Below are positions 14,728 to 23,884 of a DNA stretch of 64,000 nt, in pieces. Both the position numbers and the translations under genes were made by a program. The notes below the pieces were generated by a model. The model was not told the DNA's origin, ran no database searches, and worked only from the letters and a program-made list of their open reading frames with translations. Each line of letters begins with the position of its first letter. Position 1 is the stretch's first letter. The stretch is from Stenotrophomonas sp. 610A2 (GTDB taxonomy: Bacteria > Pseudomonadota > Gammaproteobacteria > Xanthomonadales > Xanthomonadaceae). The stretch covers positions 4,538,001-4,602,000 of the forward strand of contig NZ_CP130832.1 of NCBI RefSeq assembly GCF_030549615.1. Direction: 5' to 3'.

Positions 14728-15937
14728 ACACGGCGCGGCCTCCCGTTTCGGCCTTGGCGTCATCGTGGCGCTGTACATGGCACATGCGCTGCCGCTGTAT
14801 TTCTACAACGTGGCGGTACCGGCCATCCTGCGCAGCCAGGGCGTGGATCTGCGCTGGATCGGCATGTTGTCGCTGCTGTACCTGCCGTGGGCATTCAAGT
14901 TCCTGTGGGCGCCGCTGGTGGACCGCTGGCACCTGCCTGCCCTGGGCCGTCGCCGCAGTTGGTTGTGGCTGACCCAGTTGTTGTTGCTGGTCGGCATCCT
15001 GGTACTGGCCTTCACCGGCCTGGACCATAGCCTGACCGTGTTCGTGCTGGTCGGCATGTGGATCTCCACCATCGCCGCCACCCAGGACATCGCCATCGAT
15101 GGCTATACGGTGGAAGCACTGGCACCGGCCGAGCACCGCCTGGGCAGCATGGCGCAGAGCGTGGGCGTGGCGCTGGGCAGCATGGTCGGCGGCGCAGGCG
15201 TGCTGTGGCTGTACGAAACCCGCGGCTGGAACGTGGCCCTGCTCAGCCTGGCGGCGATGAGTGCGCTCACCCTGCTCGCCGTACAGCAGATCAACGAGGT
15301 GCCGCGCCCGGCGGCCAGCCAGCGGCCGAGCGTTCTGCGTGCGCTGCGCCGGCCTGAGCTGCGCTGGGCGCTGCTGCTGATCGTGCTGTATCGCATGGTG
15401 GAAGCACCGGCGATGGCGATGATCAATCCGCTGCTGGTCGACCAGGAGTGGAGCCTGACCGAGATCGGCCTGCTGATTTCGGTGGGCGGTGCCGGCGTTG
15501 GTTTGCTGGCTGCCATCGGCGCGGCCTGGCTGCTCAAGCAGCGCAGTGCCGAACAACTGCTGATGCACGCCGGTTGGTGGCGCACGCTGCTGTATGTGCT
15601 GCTGGCCGGCCTGCTGTACAGCGGTGTGCTTGCCTCCTCGCAGTTTGGGCTGGGCGTGCTGGTGATCGCCCTGCTCGCCCTGCGTTACGTCGCCATGACC
15701 AGCCTGTATGCCTTGTTCATGCGGCTCAGCTCGCGCGAGCAGGCCGGTACCGATTTCACCTTGCTGGTGTGCTTCGAGCTGCTGATCTTCTTCATCGGTG
15801 GTGCCTTGTCCGGCTTCCTCGCCAAAGGCCTGGGTTACCCCGCTTATTACGTGGCGCTGGCGATCGTCTCCGCGCTTGGGCTGCTGTTGTGCCGGCCGCT
15901 GCTGCGCCGCTTCGCGCCCTCTCCTTCTTCTCCCTGA
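14717..15937 (+). CDS. RhtX/FptX-family siderophore MFS permease
   Basis: A 406-residue major facilitator with about 12 transmembrane helices. It resembles the RhtX/FptX group, single-protein inner membrane importers for ferric siderophores, and the wider AmpG-like permeases. Supporting segments are LPLYFYNVAVPAILRSQG near the N-terminus, FKFLWAPLVDRW at about 55-66, and ATQDIAIDGYTVEAL at about 117-131. The ATG at 14717 has GGAGCAGG just before it and overlaps the small upstream gene. The TonB-dependent receptor gene follows 17 bases after the stop. Together they form a two-step importer: receptor across the outer membrane, this permease across the inner membrane, with no ABC transporter needed. 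Confidence 0.88.
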   Translation: MRTEHGAASRFGLGVIVALYMAHALPLYFYNVAVPAILRSQGVDLRWIGMLSLLYLPWAFKFLWAPLVDRWHLPALGRRRSWLWLTQLLLLVGILVLAFTGLDHSLTVFVLVGMWISTIAATQDIAIDGYTVEALAPAEHRLGSMAQSVGVALGSMVGGAGVLWLYETRGWNVALLSLAAMSALTLLAVQQINEVPRPAASQRPSVLRALRRPELRWALLLIVLYRMVEAPAMAMINPLLVDQEWSLTEIGLLISVGGAGVGLLAAIGAAWLLKQRSAEQLLMHAGWWRTLLYVLLAGLLYSGVLASSQFGLGVLVIALLALRYVAMTSLYALFMRLSSREQAGTDFTLLVCFELLIFFIGGALSGFLAKGLGYPAYYVALAIVSALGLLLCRPLLRRFAPSPSSP

Positions 15938-15954
15938 TACGTTCCGAGGACACC

Positions 15955-18207
15955 ATGCGGCATACCGCAGCAACGCTTCCGCTCGCCCTGCTGAGCCTGG
16001 CCATCAGTGGCCAGCTGGCAGCACAGGCCAACACCACCAGCGGCACCCGCCAGCTGGATGCAGTCAGCGTCACCGCCGTGCGCGGTGCGCGCAGCGTGGC
16101 CGAGATCGCCGGCACCGTGTACGCCATCGAGCGCGAGCAGATCGCCCAGCAGACCGCTGCCGGCCGCAGCACCGCCGACATACTCGGCCAGCTGGTGCCG
16201 TCACTGGCACCGGCCAGTGGCACCACCAGCAACTACGGCATGACCATGCGTGGCCGCAGCGTGCAGGTGATGATCGATGGCGTGCCGCTGACCGGCGCAC
16301 GCGATGGCTCGCGCCAGCTCAACAGCATCTCGCCGACGATGATCGAGCGCATCGAGGTGATCTCCGGTGCCACCGCGTTGTACGGCGCCGGTGCCAGCGG
16401 CGGCATCATCAACATCATCACCCTGCAGCCGGGCGATGCGCCGGTGCAGCTGGCCAGCCAGCTCGGCCTGCGCACGCCTTCGGATGTATCCAGCGACAAC
16501 CTGGCCTGGAATGCCGCGCAGACCATGACCGTGCGCGGTGACAGCTTCAGCGGTGCCTTCGGTATCGCCTACGGCCGCCAGGGCGCATCGCTGGATGCGC
16601 ATGGCCGCCGTATCGGTCCGGAGATCGCCCAGACCGACCGTCAGGACACCGAGACCAAGGAACTCAACGCGCGCCTGGAGTGGGCGCTTACCCCGGCCCA
16701 GCAGCTCAGCGTAGGCCTGCGTTGGTATGACGACCAGCAGGACAGCGACTACGGCCCGGATTACGGCCCGCGCCTGGCCGTACTGTTCAACCCCGCTTTC
16801 CAGCCCAGCCACAACGCCGTCGATGGCCTGCAGTTGAACGCACAGCCACGCACCCGCCACCAGGGCATCAATGCGCAGTACCGCAACCGCGATGTGTTCG
16901 GCGGCCAGGAGCTGAGCGTGGAAGCCTATTACCGCAATGAGCAGGGCCGCTGGTTCCCGTCGGTATCGACGCTGGTGCATCCGGCGCTGCCGGGCGGCTA
17001 TGCCTATGTGGCCATGCAGTCCAATACCGACATTGACGTCTGGGGCCTGCGCAGCGCCCTGCACAAGAGTTTCGATATCGGCGGGCGCAGCCTGCAGCTG
17101 TCCTATGGCGTGGACCATGAGCGCGAAGAGGACAGCCAGCGCGGGCAGATGTACGACATCAACCGCTTCATCGCCAGCAACGGCCTGAACTACGTGCCGA
17201 CCGCGCAATACGCGATGGGCCCGGATGTGCGCGTGGACACCACCGGCCTGTTCCTGCAGGCCGATCACGCGCTGAGCGAACGTTTCAGCGTGCAGGCCGG
17301 CGTGCGCCACCAGATCCTGCGCAACAATGTGGCCGATTCGCTGCCCTACACCGAGGCAATCACTGCCGACGCTGTGGCCGGCTATCAGCCGCAGCTGCTG
17401 GCCGGTGGCCGCGTGCGCCATTCGCAGACGCTGTTCAATGCCGGCGTGGTCTACAAGTTCAGCGATGCGCAGCAGTTGTTCGCCAACTTCTCGCAGGGTT
17501 TCAGCCTTCCCGATACGCAGCGCATGCTGCGCGACGTACCGGCCAACTTCGTCATCGACAGCCGCAACATCGGTCCGATCAAGGTCGACAACTACGAATT
17601 GGGCTGGCGCTTGAACAACACGCAGCTGCAGAGCGCAGTGACCGCGTTCTACAACCGCTCGGACAAGACCGTGCAGTTCAACCGCAACTACAGCGTGTCG
17701 GTAGCCGATACCGACGAGCGCGTCTACGGCGTGGAGGCCAACCTGCGCTATACGCCTACCGCGCAGCTGGAACTGGGTGCCAGCGTGGCCAGCACCCGCG
17801 GTCAGTACCGTGATGCCGCCGGCCAATGGCGTGAGCTCAACGCGTTCCGCGTATCGCCGTTGAAGGCAGGCGTGCATGGTCAGTGGCGCTTTGCCAACGA
17901 TAGTCTGCTGCGCCTGCAGGGCCAGGCCGTCGGTGGCACTGATGATGCGTGGCGTGATGCGCAGCTGGCCTCGGCCAGCCCAAGCATCCGTGCGACGCCG
18001 GCGGCGAAAATCCGTGGCTATGCGGTGTTTGATCTGATTGGGGAGCTGCCGCTGGCTGGTGGGCGCTTCAGTGTTGGGGTCTACAACCTGGCGGACCGTG
18101 AGTACAAGACGGTGTATGGCCAACAGGCGGAAGCGACCTACGGCAAGATTTCCAGCGTGCCGGCGCAAGGGCGTACGTTTGGAGTTGGGTATCGGATCGA
18201 ATACTGA
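15955..18207 (+). CDS. TonB-dependent siderophore receptor, IutA/RhtA-like
   Basis: A 750-residue outer membrane receptor. It has a signal peptide (MRHTAATLPLALLSLAISGQLAAQA), a plug domain with a TonB-box-like LDAVSVTA segment near residue 30, and the conserved MRGRSVQVMIDGVPLTG and IERIEVISGATALYGAGASG motifs. A beta barrel follows and ends in an aromatic-rich strand (TFGVGYRIEY). The plug and many barrel segments (NFSQGFSLPD, VDNYELGWR) resemble the aerobactin receptor IutA and rhizobactin receptor RhtA, so a citrate-hydroxamate siderophore is the likely ligand. The ATG at 15955 has GAGGA upstream. No siderophore biosynthesis gene is in the window, which suggests uptake of foreign siderophores. 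A 12-base hairpin follows the stop. Confidence 0.9.
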   Translation: MRHTAATLPLALLSLAISGQLAAQANTTSGTRQLDAVSVTAVRGARSVAEIAGTVYAIEREQIAQQTAAGRSTADILGQLVPSLAPASGTTSNYGMTMRGRSVQVMIDGVPLTGARDGSRQLNSISPTMIERIEVISGATALYGAGASGGIINIITLQPGDAPVQLASQLGLRTPSDVSSDNLAWNAAQTMTVRGDSFSGAFGIAYGRQGASLDAHGRRIGPEIAQTDRQDTETKELNARLEWALTPAQQLSVGLRWYDDQQDSDYGPDYGPRLAVLFNPAFQPSHNAVDGLQLNAQPRTRHQGINAQYRNRDVFGGQELSVEAYYRNEQGRWFPSVSTLVHPALPGGYAYVAMQSNTDIDVWGLRSALHKSFDIGGRSLQLSYGVDHEREEDSQRGQMYDINRFIASNGLNYVPTAQYAMGPDVRVDTTGLFLQADHALSERFSVQAGVRHQILRNNVADSLPYTEAITADAVAGYQPQLLAGGRVRHSQTLFNAGVVYKFSDAQQLFANFSQGFSLPDTQRMLRDVPANFVIDSRNIGPIKVDNYELGWRLNNTQLQSAVTAFYNRSDKTVQFNRNYSVSVADTDERVYGVEANLRYTPTAQLELGASVASTRGQYRDAAGQWRELNAFRVSPLKAGVHGQWRFANDSLLRLQGQAVGGTDDAWRDAQLASASPSIRATPAAKIRGYAVFDLIGELPLAGGRFSVGVYNLADREYKTVYGQQAEATYGKISSVPAQGRTFGVGYRIEY

Positions 18208-18235
18208 GGCCTACGAGCACCAGGGACGCTGGTAG

Positions 18236-18261
18236 CCCCTCTCCCGTTTACGGGAGAGGGG
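18236..18261. terminator. Palindromic repeat hairpin after the receptor gene
   Basis: A 12-base stem (CCCCTCTCCCGT pairing with its complement) with a two-base loop, followed by GTTGGGGTGAGGGG. It belongs to the dispersed family seen at many intergenic sites in this window and could end transcription from both sides. Confidence 0.6.
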
Positions 18262-18462
18262 TTGGGGTGAGGGGAAGCTTCTAGCAAGCAGACCCGTTGC
18301 TTTAAAAGCTCCCCTCATCCGCCCCTTCGGGGCACCTCGCTCCGCGCCCCGGCCCCGCGTAGCACGCGGGGCGTACGAACAGTCACGAGCCTTTGGCTCG
18401 TAAGCGCCTGTTCTTAACCCCGCGCGCGGGAGAAGGGACATTCAAGCTCCGCTTGGGCTGAC

Positions 18463-20364
18463 TTACCGCTTTGCCGCCAAAATCCGCGTCAACAGGTCCG
18501 CCGTCCCCGCAATCCGCCGCAGATGCGGATAGCGCAGCCCTTCGCGGTAATCGATACGCACGGTGCGGAAGCTGTCCGCCTGCCGCACGATCAACTCGAT
18601 CGGCGTGCCACTCTGCTTGCCATCAATCAGCGCCTGCTTGATCCGCCCGCCGCTGTAAGCCAAACCATTCACCGCAATAACCGTCACATCCTTGGCCAAA
18701 CCTGCCTTGAAGGCCGGGCTGTCCCAACCAACCGCCTGCAGCACGCCATCGCTGCCGATCTTCAAACCCAAGGAATACTGCAGATCGGTAGCGCCATCGG
18801 CCTCGCCATCCGCAACCACAAGATTCGGCTGGTCATCGAAGTACAGCTCCCAACCTGCCGCCGCCAAACCATCCGGCGCCTTGCCATCGCGCGCATCCAG
18901 ACGGCTACCGATGAAGGCATCCCAGTTGCCGGGCTGCACGGCTTCCAGGCCCTGCATCACATCGGCGCGGTCATACAGGCGGATCTCGCCCTGCTTGCCG
19001 CCCTGGTGGAAGCGCTTGGCGAAATCGTCCAGCGTGACCTTGCCTTTGGAAAGGCTGCGCAGGCGCGCATCCACCCCCAGCCACAACAGCGTGCTCTCGT
19101 TGTAGAACTCGAACGCACGCTGCCAGTCGGCCCAGGCCTGCGGCTTGGAATTGAAATCGAGGATGCCCTGGTGCACGGTGTCGTGCAGGTCGCGCCATTG
19201 CCGGCCCGGCTGGGTTGCGTAGTTGGCCTGCAGCTGGGCCAGCATCGCCATCGCGTAGTCCGGCTTCCACAGCCCTGAGCGCGCAGCCAACACTACCGCC
19301 CAGTACTGGGTCTGGCCTTCGTACATCCACAACTCGTCGTTGTGCATCGGCGCGTTGTAATGCGGCACCCAGGTTGGGCGCGGGCGCCAGGCCTTGCCTA
19401 CCCATGCGTGCGCGTACTCGTGCGGCAGCAGGTCGTTGTCGAGGAAGGGGCGCTCGCCGCGCAGGTAGCCGTCGTGCATGCCGTTCTCGCTGCTCTGCGC
19501 ATGCTCAAGGCCGATGCCGCTGAACACATCCGATACCGCCAGCAGGAAGTTGTAGCGGGTGTAAGGGCGTGAACCGAACACCGCATCGGCCTCGCGTACC
19601 AGCGCGCGGTGCGCATCCAGCACCTTGGCATCAGCCTGCAGGCCCTGCGGGTTCTCGCCAACCACGTCCAGCCACACCGGCTGTTTGGATGCCTCATCCA
19701 GCGCGAAGCGCTTGAAATACTGGCCAGCGAATACCGGCGAATCAATCAAGGTCATCAGCGACACCGGCGCGTACTGCTCGCTGCCGCCGCTGCGATGGGC
19801 CACATCGAGCGCGGTGCCGCTTTGCCAGCCGTCGGGCAAGCGCAGGCTCGGCTTTACCTGGATACCGCGTGCGTCATAGCCGGCCGGGTACAACAGCACG
19901 CGATGCCATTGCAGGTCGAGCATGTTCGGTGTCATCGCCACCCGGCCCTGGTCGCTGGCCGTCGGTGACAGGTACTGGAATTCGATATCGAGCGTGCTGA
20001 CGCCCTCGGGCACCTGCAGCTGGAAGGCATACATGTCGCCGGAGTCGCGCGTCCACTGCAGCGTCTGGCCGTTGCCGCGGATTAGCAGCCCAGCGATCTG
20101 GTTGATCGGGCCGGTAGGCGCATGGTTGCCGGGTATCCACTGCGGATACCAGAGCGTCAGCTCACCGGCCGACACCGGAATGCGCTGATGGACTCGCTGG
20201 ATGCGCCGCTGAACGTCGCTGGCATCCACCTCCAGCTCGATGACGCCTGGATAGCTTGCCTGCACCAGCATCGCCGCTGCCCGTGCATCCGGCGGCTGCG
20301 CCTGCAAGCACGCCAGCGGAGCAAAGCCCAGCACCATCGCCACCAACCACTTCCGTCCCTGCAT
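18463..20364 (-). CDS. M61-family metallopeptidase (glycyl aminopeptidase-like) with PDZ domain
   Basis: A 633-residue exported peptidase with a signal peptide (MQGRKWLVAMVLGFAPLACLQA). The zinc site HEYAH lies in LLPHEYAHAWVGK (about residue 317), and the family segment NDELWMYEGQTQYW follows about 25 residues later with the glutamate ligand. A PDZ-like C-terminal domain (about 505-600) ends the protein. M61 enzymes remove N-terminal glycine or alanine residues or act on short peptides in the periplasm. The ATG at 20364 has AAGGGG upstream. It lies 48 bases downstream of the DUF938 gene. A paralogue with the same layout is at 38481-40400. Confidence 0.9.
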   Translation of the reverse strand: MQGRKWLVAMVLGFAPLACLQAQPPDARAAAMLVQASYPGVIELEVDASDVQRRIQRVHQRIPVSAGELTLWYPQWIPGNHAPTGPINQIAGLLIRGNGQTLQWTRDSGDMYAFQLQVPEGVSTLDIEFQYLSPTASDQGRVAMTPNMLDLQWHRVLLYPAGYDARGIQVKPSLRLPDGWQSGTALDVAHRSGGSEQYAPVSLMTLIDSPVFAGQYFKRFALDEASKQPVWLDVVGENPQGLQADAKVLDAHRALVREADAVFGSRPYTRYNFLLAVSDVFSGIGLEHAQSSENGMHDGYLRGERPFLDNDLLPHEYAHAWVGKAWRPRPTWVPHYNAPMHNDELWMYEGQTQYWAVVLAARSGLWKPDYAMAMLAQLQANYATQPGRQWRDLHDTVHQGILDFNSKPQAWADWQRAFEFYNESTLLWLGVDARLRSLSKGKVTLDDFAKRFHQGGKQGEIRLYDRADVMQGLEAVQPGNWDAFIGSRLDARDGKAPDGLAAAGWELYFDDQPNLVVADGEADGATDLQYSLGLKIGSDGVLQAVGWDSPAFKAGLAKDVTVIAVNGLAYSGGRIKQALIDGKQSGTPIELIVRQADSFRTVRIDYREGLRYPHLRRIAGTADLLTRILAAKR

Positions 20365-20412
20365 CACGCCCCGCCCCTTGCCTGAAGTCTTCTCATCCTA
20401 GCCCGCCCGGCT

Positions 20413-21048
20413 TCAAACGGGCATCCGTCGCCAGACCAGGCAACGGTTGTTGGCCGGCATCGCCGCGTCCTCTTGCAGCTCCAGCTGCTGCGCGCGTGCC
20501 AGGGCATCGACCACCTCGAAATCACGGATGCCCGAGCGCGGATCGCGCGCCTTCAGCCAGCCATCGAAGTTGCGGTTGCTGTCGCTGGTGAAGGCGCCGT
20601 TGTAGTTGAACGGGCCATAGGCGATGAACAACGCATCGGGCGCCATCAGCGCCGGCAACCCGGCGAACAGCGCCTGCACTTCCTCCCAGCCCATGATGTG
20701 CAGGGTGTTGGCGCTGAACACGGCGTCGAAGCCAGCCACGCCGTCATGCAGCGGCAGCGGTGGCGAGGGCTGCAGGCCCGCGCCAACCACTGCCTGCAGT
20801 TCCAGCGGCGCGGGCGTGTTCGGCAGTGCCGCCTCGTCCAGCCACTGGCGTATCCCGGGCAGGTAGTCGCGGTGATCACTGGCCTGCCAGCGCAGCCACG
20901 GCATCGCGGCAGCGAAATGCACGGCGTGCTGGCCGGTGCCGCTGCCGATCTCCAGGACCGTGTGGGCCTGACCCAGATGCTGCTGCAGTACCTGCAGGAT
21001 GGGCGCGCTGTTGCGCTCGCAGGATTCGGAGTACGGCTTGCTGCTCAT
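20413..21048 (-). CDS. DUF938 family protein, class I SAM-dependent methyltransferase-like
   Basis: A 211-residue protein of the DUF938 family. The SAM-binding motif VLEIGSGTGQHAVHFA is at about residues 32-47, and NTLHIMGWEEVQALF plus YGPFNYNGAFTSDSNRNFD are family-specific segments. The fold is that of small-molecule methyltransferases, but no substrate is established. The ATG at 21048 (MSSKPYSESCERN) matches the usual family N-terminus. It is divergent from the first TldD-like gene and probably shares a transcript with the M61 peptidase downstream. Confidence 0.88.
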   Translation of the reverse strand: MSSKPYSESCERNSAPILQVLQQHLGQAHTVLEIGSGTGQHAVHFAAAMPWLRWQASDHRDYLPGIRQWLDEAALPNTPAPLELQAVVGAGLQPSPPLPLHDGVAGFDAVFSANTLHIMGWEEVQALFAGLPALMAPDALFIAYGPFNYNGAFTSDSNRNFDGWLKARDPRSGIRDFEVVDALARAQQLELQEDAAMPANNRCLVWRRMPV

Positions 21049-21201
21049 CGTTCTGGGCCTCGGGATACGAAGCAGATTGTGCCGCAGTGCCTGTTTGGCG
21101 CCATGCATGACCATGGTCACTTGTGCGTGAACCCCCGCGCCACCGAGATTCAAGGGTCTTGTGCGATGCGCAGCATCGCTGGCTCTGGAGTTCCGCCCCT
21201 C

Positions 21202-22842
21202 ATGCAACGCCGCCAGTTTCTTTCGCTCTCCGGCCTCGGCCTCGCCGGCTTCATGCTGCCCAATGCGCAACTGATTGCCGCCGAAGAATTATTGGCCCCG
21301 GCCGATGTGGCCAAGAAGAAGCTGCTGGCCGACACCGTGCTGGCGCTGGCCAAGCAGGGCGGTGCCAGTTACTGCGACGTGCGCATCGGTCGCTACCTCA
21401 ACCAGGCCATCGTCACCCGCGAAGACAAGGTACAGAACGTCACCAACAGCGAGTCGGCCGGCGTCGGCATCCGCGTGATCGTCAATGGTGCCTGGGGCTT
21501 TGCCGCCAGCAACCAGTCCACGGCGCAGGGCGTAGCGGCCGCGGTGGCACAGGCGATTGCCATTGCCCGCGCCAACGCGAAGATCCAGACCAAGCCGGTG
21601 CAGCTGGCACCCACCCCGGGCGTGGGCGAGGTGCAGTGGAAGACGCCGATCCGCCAGAACGCGATGGCGGTACCGGTCAAGGACAAGGTGGATCTGCTGC
21701 TGTCGATCAATGCAGCGGCGATCAATGCCGGCGCCAACTTCATCAACTCGCAGCTGTTCCTGGTCAACGAGCAGAAGTACTTCGCCTCCAGCGATGGTTC
21801 GTGGATCGACCAGGATGTACACCGCATCTGGCTGCCATTCACCGCCACCGCCATCGACAAGGCCAGCGGCAAGGCCAGCGGCAAGTTCCGCACCCGCGCC
21901 GGGCTGTCGGCGCCTGCAGGCATGGGCTGGGAGTTCCTCGAAGGCAACGCCGCCGACAAGCATCAGCTGCCGGGTGGCGTGGTGGCCTACGGCCATTCCT
22001 ATGACCCGGTCGAAGATGCCATCGCCGCCGCCAAACAGGCGCGTGCCAAGCTCACTGCGCCGTCGGTGAAGCCTGGCAAGTACGATCTGGTACTGGATCC
22101 ATCCAACCTGTTCCTGACCATCCACGAGAACGTTGGCCATCCTTTGGAGCTGGACCGTGTGCTTGGCTACGAAGCCAACTACGCCGGCACCAGCTTCGCC
22201 ACGCTGGACAAGCGCGAAGCGGGCTTCCGCTGGGGCAGCGACATAGTCAACTTCACCGCCGACAAGACCGTGCCTTACAGCCTCGGTGCGGTGGGCTATG
22301 ACGATGAAGGGGTGAAGACCAAGCAGTGGGATCTGGTCAAGGACGGCATCCTGGTCAATTACCAGGCCACCCGCGACGAGGTGCATATCCTTGGTGAGAA
22401 CGCCTCGCACGGCTGCAGCTATGCCGACTCGTGGAAGAGCGTGCAGTTCCAGCGCATGGCCAATGTGTCGCTGGCACCGGGCAAGACGCCGTTGACCCCG
22501 GCGCAGATGATCAAGAACGTGGAGAACGGCATCTACATCCACGGCCGTGGTTCGTACTCCATCGACCAGCAGCGCTACAACGCGCAGTTCGGTGGGCAGC
22601 TCTGCTACCAGATCAAGAACGGCGAGATTGCCGGCATGGTCGAGGATGCGGCCTACCAGATCCGCACGCCGGAGTTCTGGAATGCCTGCAGCGCGATCTG
22701 CGATGAGCGCGATTTCCGTATGGGCGGTTCGTTCTTTGACGGCAAGGGCCAGCCGGGGCAGGTGTCGGCGGTATCGCATGGTTCGGCGACCACGCGCTTT
22801 GATGGGGTGAACATCATCAATACGGCGCGGTCGTTGGGGTAA
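21202..22842 (+). CDS. TldD-like metallopeptidase with Tat signal (paralogue 1)
   Basis: A 546-residue protein of the TldD/PmbA superfamily with an N-terminal Tat signal (MQRRQFLSLSGLGLAGF), so it should be exported folded. Canonical TldD and PmbA are cytosolic, so export marks a distinct subgroup. The TldD zinc motif HExxxH is present as HENVGH (about residue 309), followed by PLELDRVLGYEANYAGTSF. The ATG at 21202 gives the minimal Tat n-region. An upstream ATG at 21165 lacks a ribosome binding site. A close paralogue starts at 25081, and a PmbA-like gene follows that. TldD/PmbA pairs degrade unfolded or modified peptides, and the periplasmic substrate here is unknown. Confidence 0.88.
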   Translation: MQRRQFLSLSGLGLAGFMLPNAQLIAAEELLAPADVAKKKLLADTVLALAKQGGASYCDVRIGRYLNQAIVTREDKVQNVTNSESAGVGIRVIVNGAWGFAASNQSTAQGVAAAVAQAIAIARANAKIQTKPVQLAPTPGVGEVQWKTPIRQNAMAVPVKDKVDLLLSINAAAINAGANFINSQLFLVNEQKYFASSDGSWIDQDVHRIWLPFTATAIDKASGKASGKFRTRAGLSAPAGMGWEFLEGNAADKHQLPGGVVAYGHSYDPVEDAIAAAKQARAKLTAPSVKPGKYDLVLDPSNLFLTIHENVGHPLELDRVLGYEANYAGTSFATLDKREAGFRWGSDIVNFTADKTVPYSLGAVGYDDEGVKTKQWDLVKDGILVNYQATRDEVHILGENASHGCSYADSWKSVQFQRMANVSLAPGKTPLTPAQMIKNVENGIYIHGRGSYSIDQQRYNAQFGGQLCYQIKNGEIAGMVEDAAYQIRTPEFWNACSAICDERDFRMGGSFFDGKGQPGQVSAVSHGSATTRFDGVNIINTARSLG

Positions 22843-22857
22843 GGTGTAGAGCTGCCC

Positions 22858-22996
22858 TCACCCCAACCCCTCTCCCGCAAGCGGGAGAGGGGCTATCAGG
22901 TCGCAGGCTTGGCCGTGGACTCGCAGATCGCAGGCCTAGCCGTAGACACCCTTCTCCCGTCTACGGGAGAAGGTGCCCCGAAGGGGCGGATGAGGG
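22858..22996. repeat. Cluster of palindromic intergenic repeats
   Basis: Two hairpins of the CCCCTCTCCCG / CGGGAGAGGGG family lie between the TldD-like gene and the convergent SDR gene: one at about 22872-22894, the other (CCTTCTCCCGT stem with a GCCCCGAAGGGGC hairpin) at about 22950-22990. They are probable transcription stops. Confidence 0.65.
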
Positions 22997-23003
22997 GAAG
23001 CTT

Positions 23004-23777
23004 TCAGCGCGTCGTATACCCACCATTGACCAGGATCGTCTGCCCGGTCATCCACCAGCCCTCCGACACCAGGAAGCGCACCCACGGCACGATGTCCTCG
23101 ATGTCGGTCAGCCCGGTCCTGGAGAACGGCGACAGCGCCGCCGCGGTCTTGTGGTAGGCCACCGCATCCGCACCCTCGGCCGGATAGAAGAACGAGGTAT
23201 CCATCGGCCCCGGGCCAATCGCGGTCACTGAAATCCCACGTTCGCCAAATTCCTTGGCCGCCGCACGCGTGTAGTGCTCCACCGGTGCCTTGGTACCCGC
23301 ATAGCTGGAATAGAACGGTGTGAATGCGCCCAGCAAGGACGTCACCAGCGTGCACACCTTGCCGTTGTCGGCGAGGTGGCGACCGGCTTCTTTCAGGAAG
23401 AAGAATGCGGTCTTGTTGTTCACCGCATCCATGGCGTCGAACTCGGCCTCGCTTATCTGCGTCATTGGCTTCTTCAGAACCTTGCCTACCGTGTTGATGG
23501 CAATGTCGATGCTGCCCAAGGCCTGCTTGGCATCACTGAACAGCTGCTCCATCGCCGCAGCCGAGGTCAGGTCGGCCTGGAACAGATGTGCATTGGCGCC
23601 GGCTGCGCGCACCGCTGCGGCGGTGGCCTCGGCCTCTGCACGCGCGGCCTCACTGTTGTAGTGGATGGCGACGCCGCTGGCGCCTTGGCGGGCGAAGTCG
23701 CGGGCCAACAGGCCGCCAAGGTTCTTGCCGCCGCCGGCAATGAGGACGGTCTTGCCGTGGATGCGATGGTCGGTCAT
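23004..23777 (-). CDS. SDR-family oxidoreductase
   Basis: A 257-residue classical short-chain dehydrogenase. It has an N-terminal cofactor motif (GGGKNLGG near residue 15), INTVGK in place of the usual NNAG, and a catalytic YAGTK (Tyr near residue 169) after a serine in LVTSLLG. The C-terminus ends MTGQTILVNGGYTTR, typical of the family. It resembles FabG-like reductases of unknown substrate. It is transcribed divergently from a LysR-type regulator 107 bases away. A symmetric site lies between them, so that regulator probably controls it. Confidence 0.88.
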   Translation of the reverse strand: MTDHRIHGKTVLIAGGGKNLGGLLARDFARQGASGVAIHYNSEAARAEAEATAAAVRAAGANAHLFQADLTSAAAMEQLFSDAKQALGSIDIAINTVGKVLKKPMTQISEAEFDAMDAVNNKTAFFFLKEAGRHLADNGKVCTLVTSLLGAFTPFYSSYAGTKAPVEHYTRAAAKEFGERGISVTAIGPGPMDTSFFYPAEGADAVAYHKTAAALSPFSRTGLTDIEDIVPWVRFLVSEGWWMTGQTILVNGGYTTR

Positions 23778-23829
23778 GGCGAACTCCTGTGGCTTGGGGG
23801 AATGCCAACAGAGCCTATCGACTTGGTTT

Positions 23830-23876
23830 TCCGGATAAAGCCGGTCATTCTGACTTCACTTGTCGGCCTATCCGGA
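23830..23876. promoter_or_regulatory. Candidate LysR operator dyad
   Basis: TCCGGATA at 23830-23837 and its exact reverse complement TATCCGGA at 23869-23876 flank the centre of the intergenic region between the SDR and LysR genes. The last base is 8 bases from the regulator start. Divergent placement and symmetry suggest an autoregulatory and activating site. The arms are 31 bases apart, longer than a single LysR box. Confidence 0.45.
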
Positions 23877-23884
23877 CAATCGCC

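Noticed and set aside
16201-18168. A long minus-strand frame opposite the TonB receptor gene
   Set aside because: Same reason: low-complexity translation, while the plus strand has all receptor motifs.
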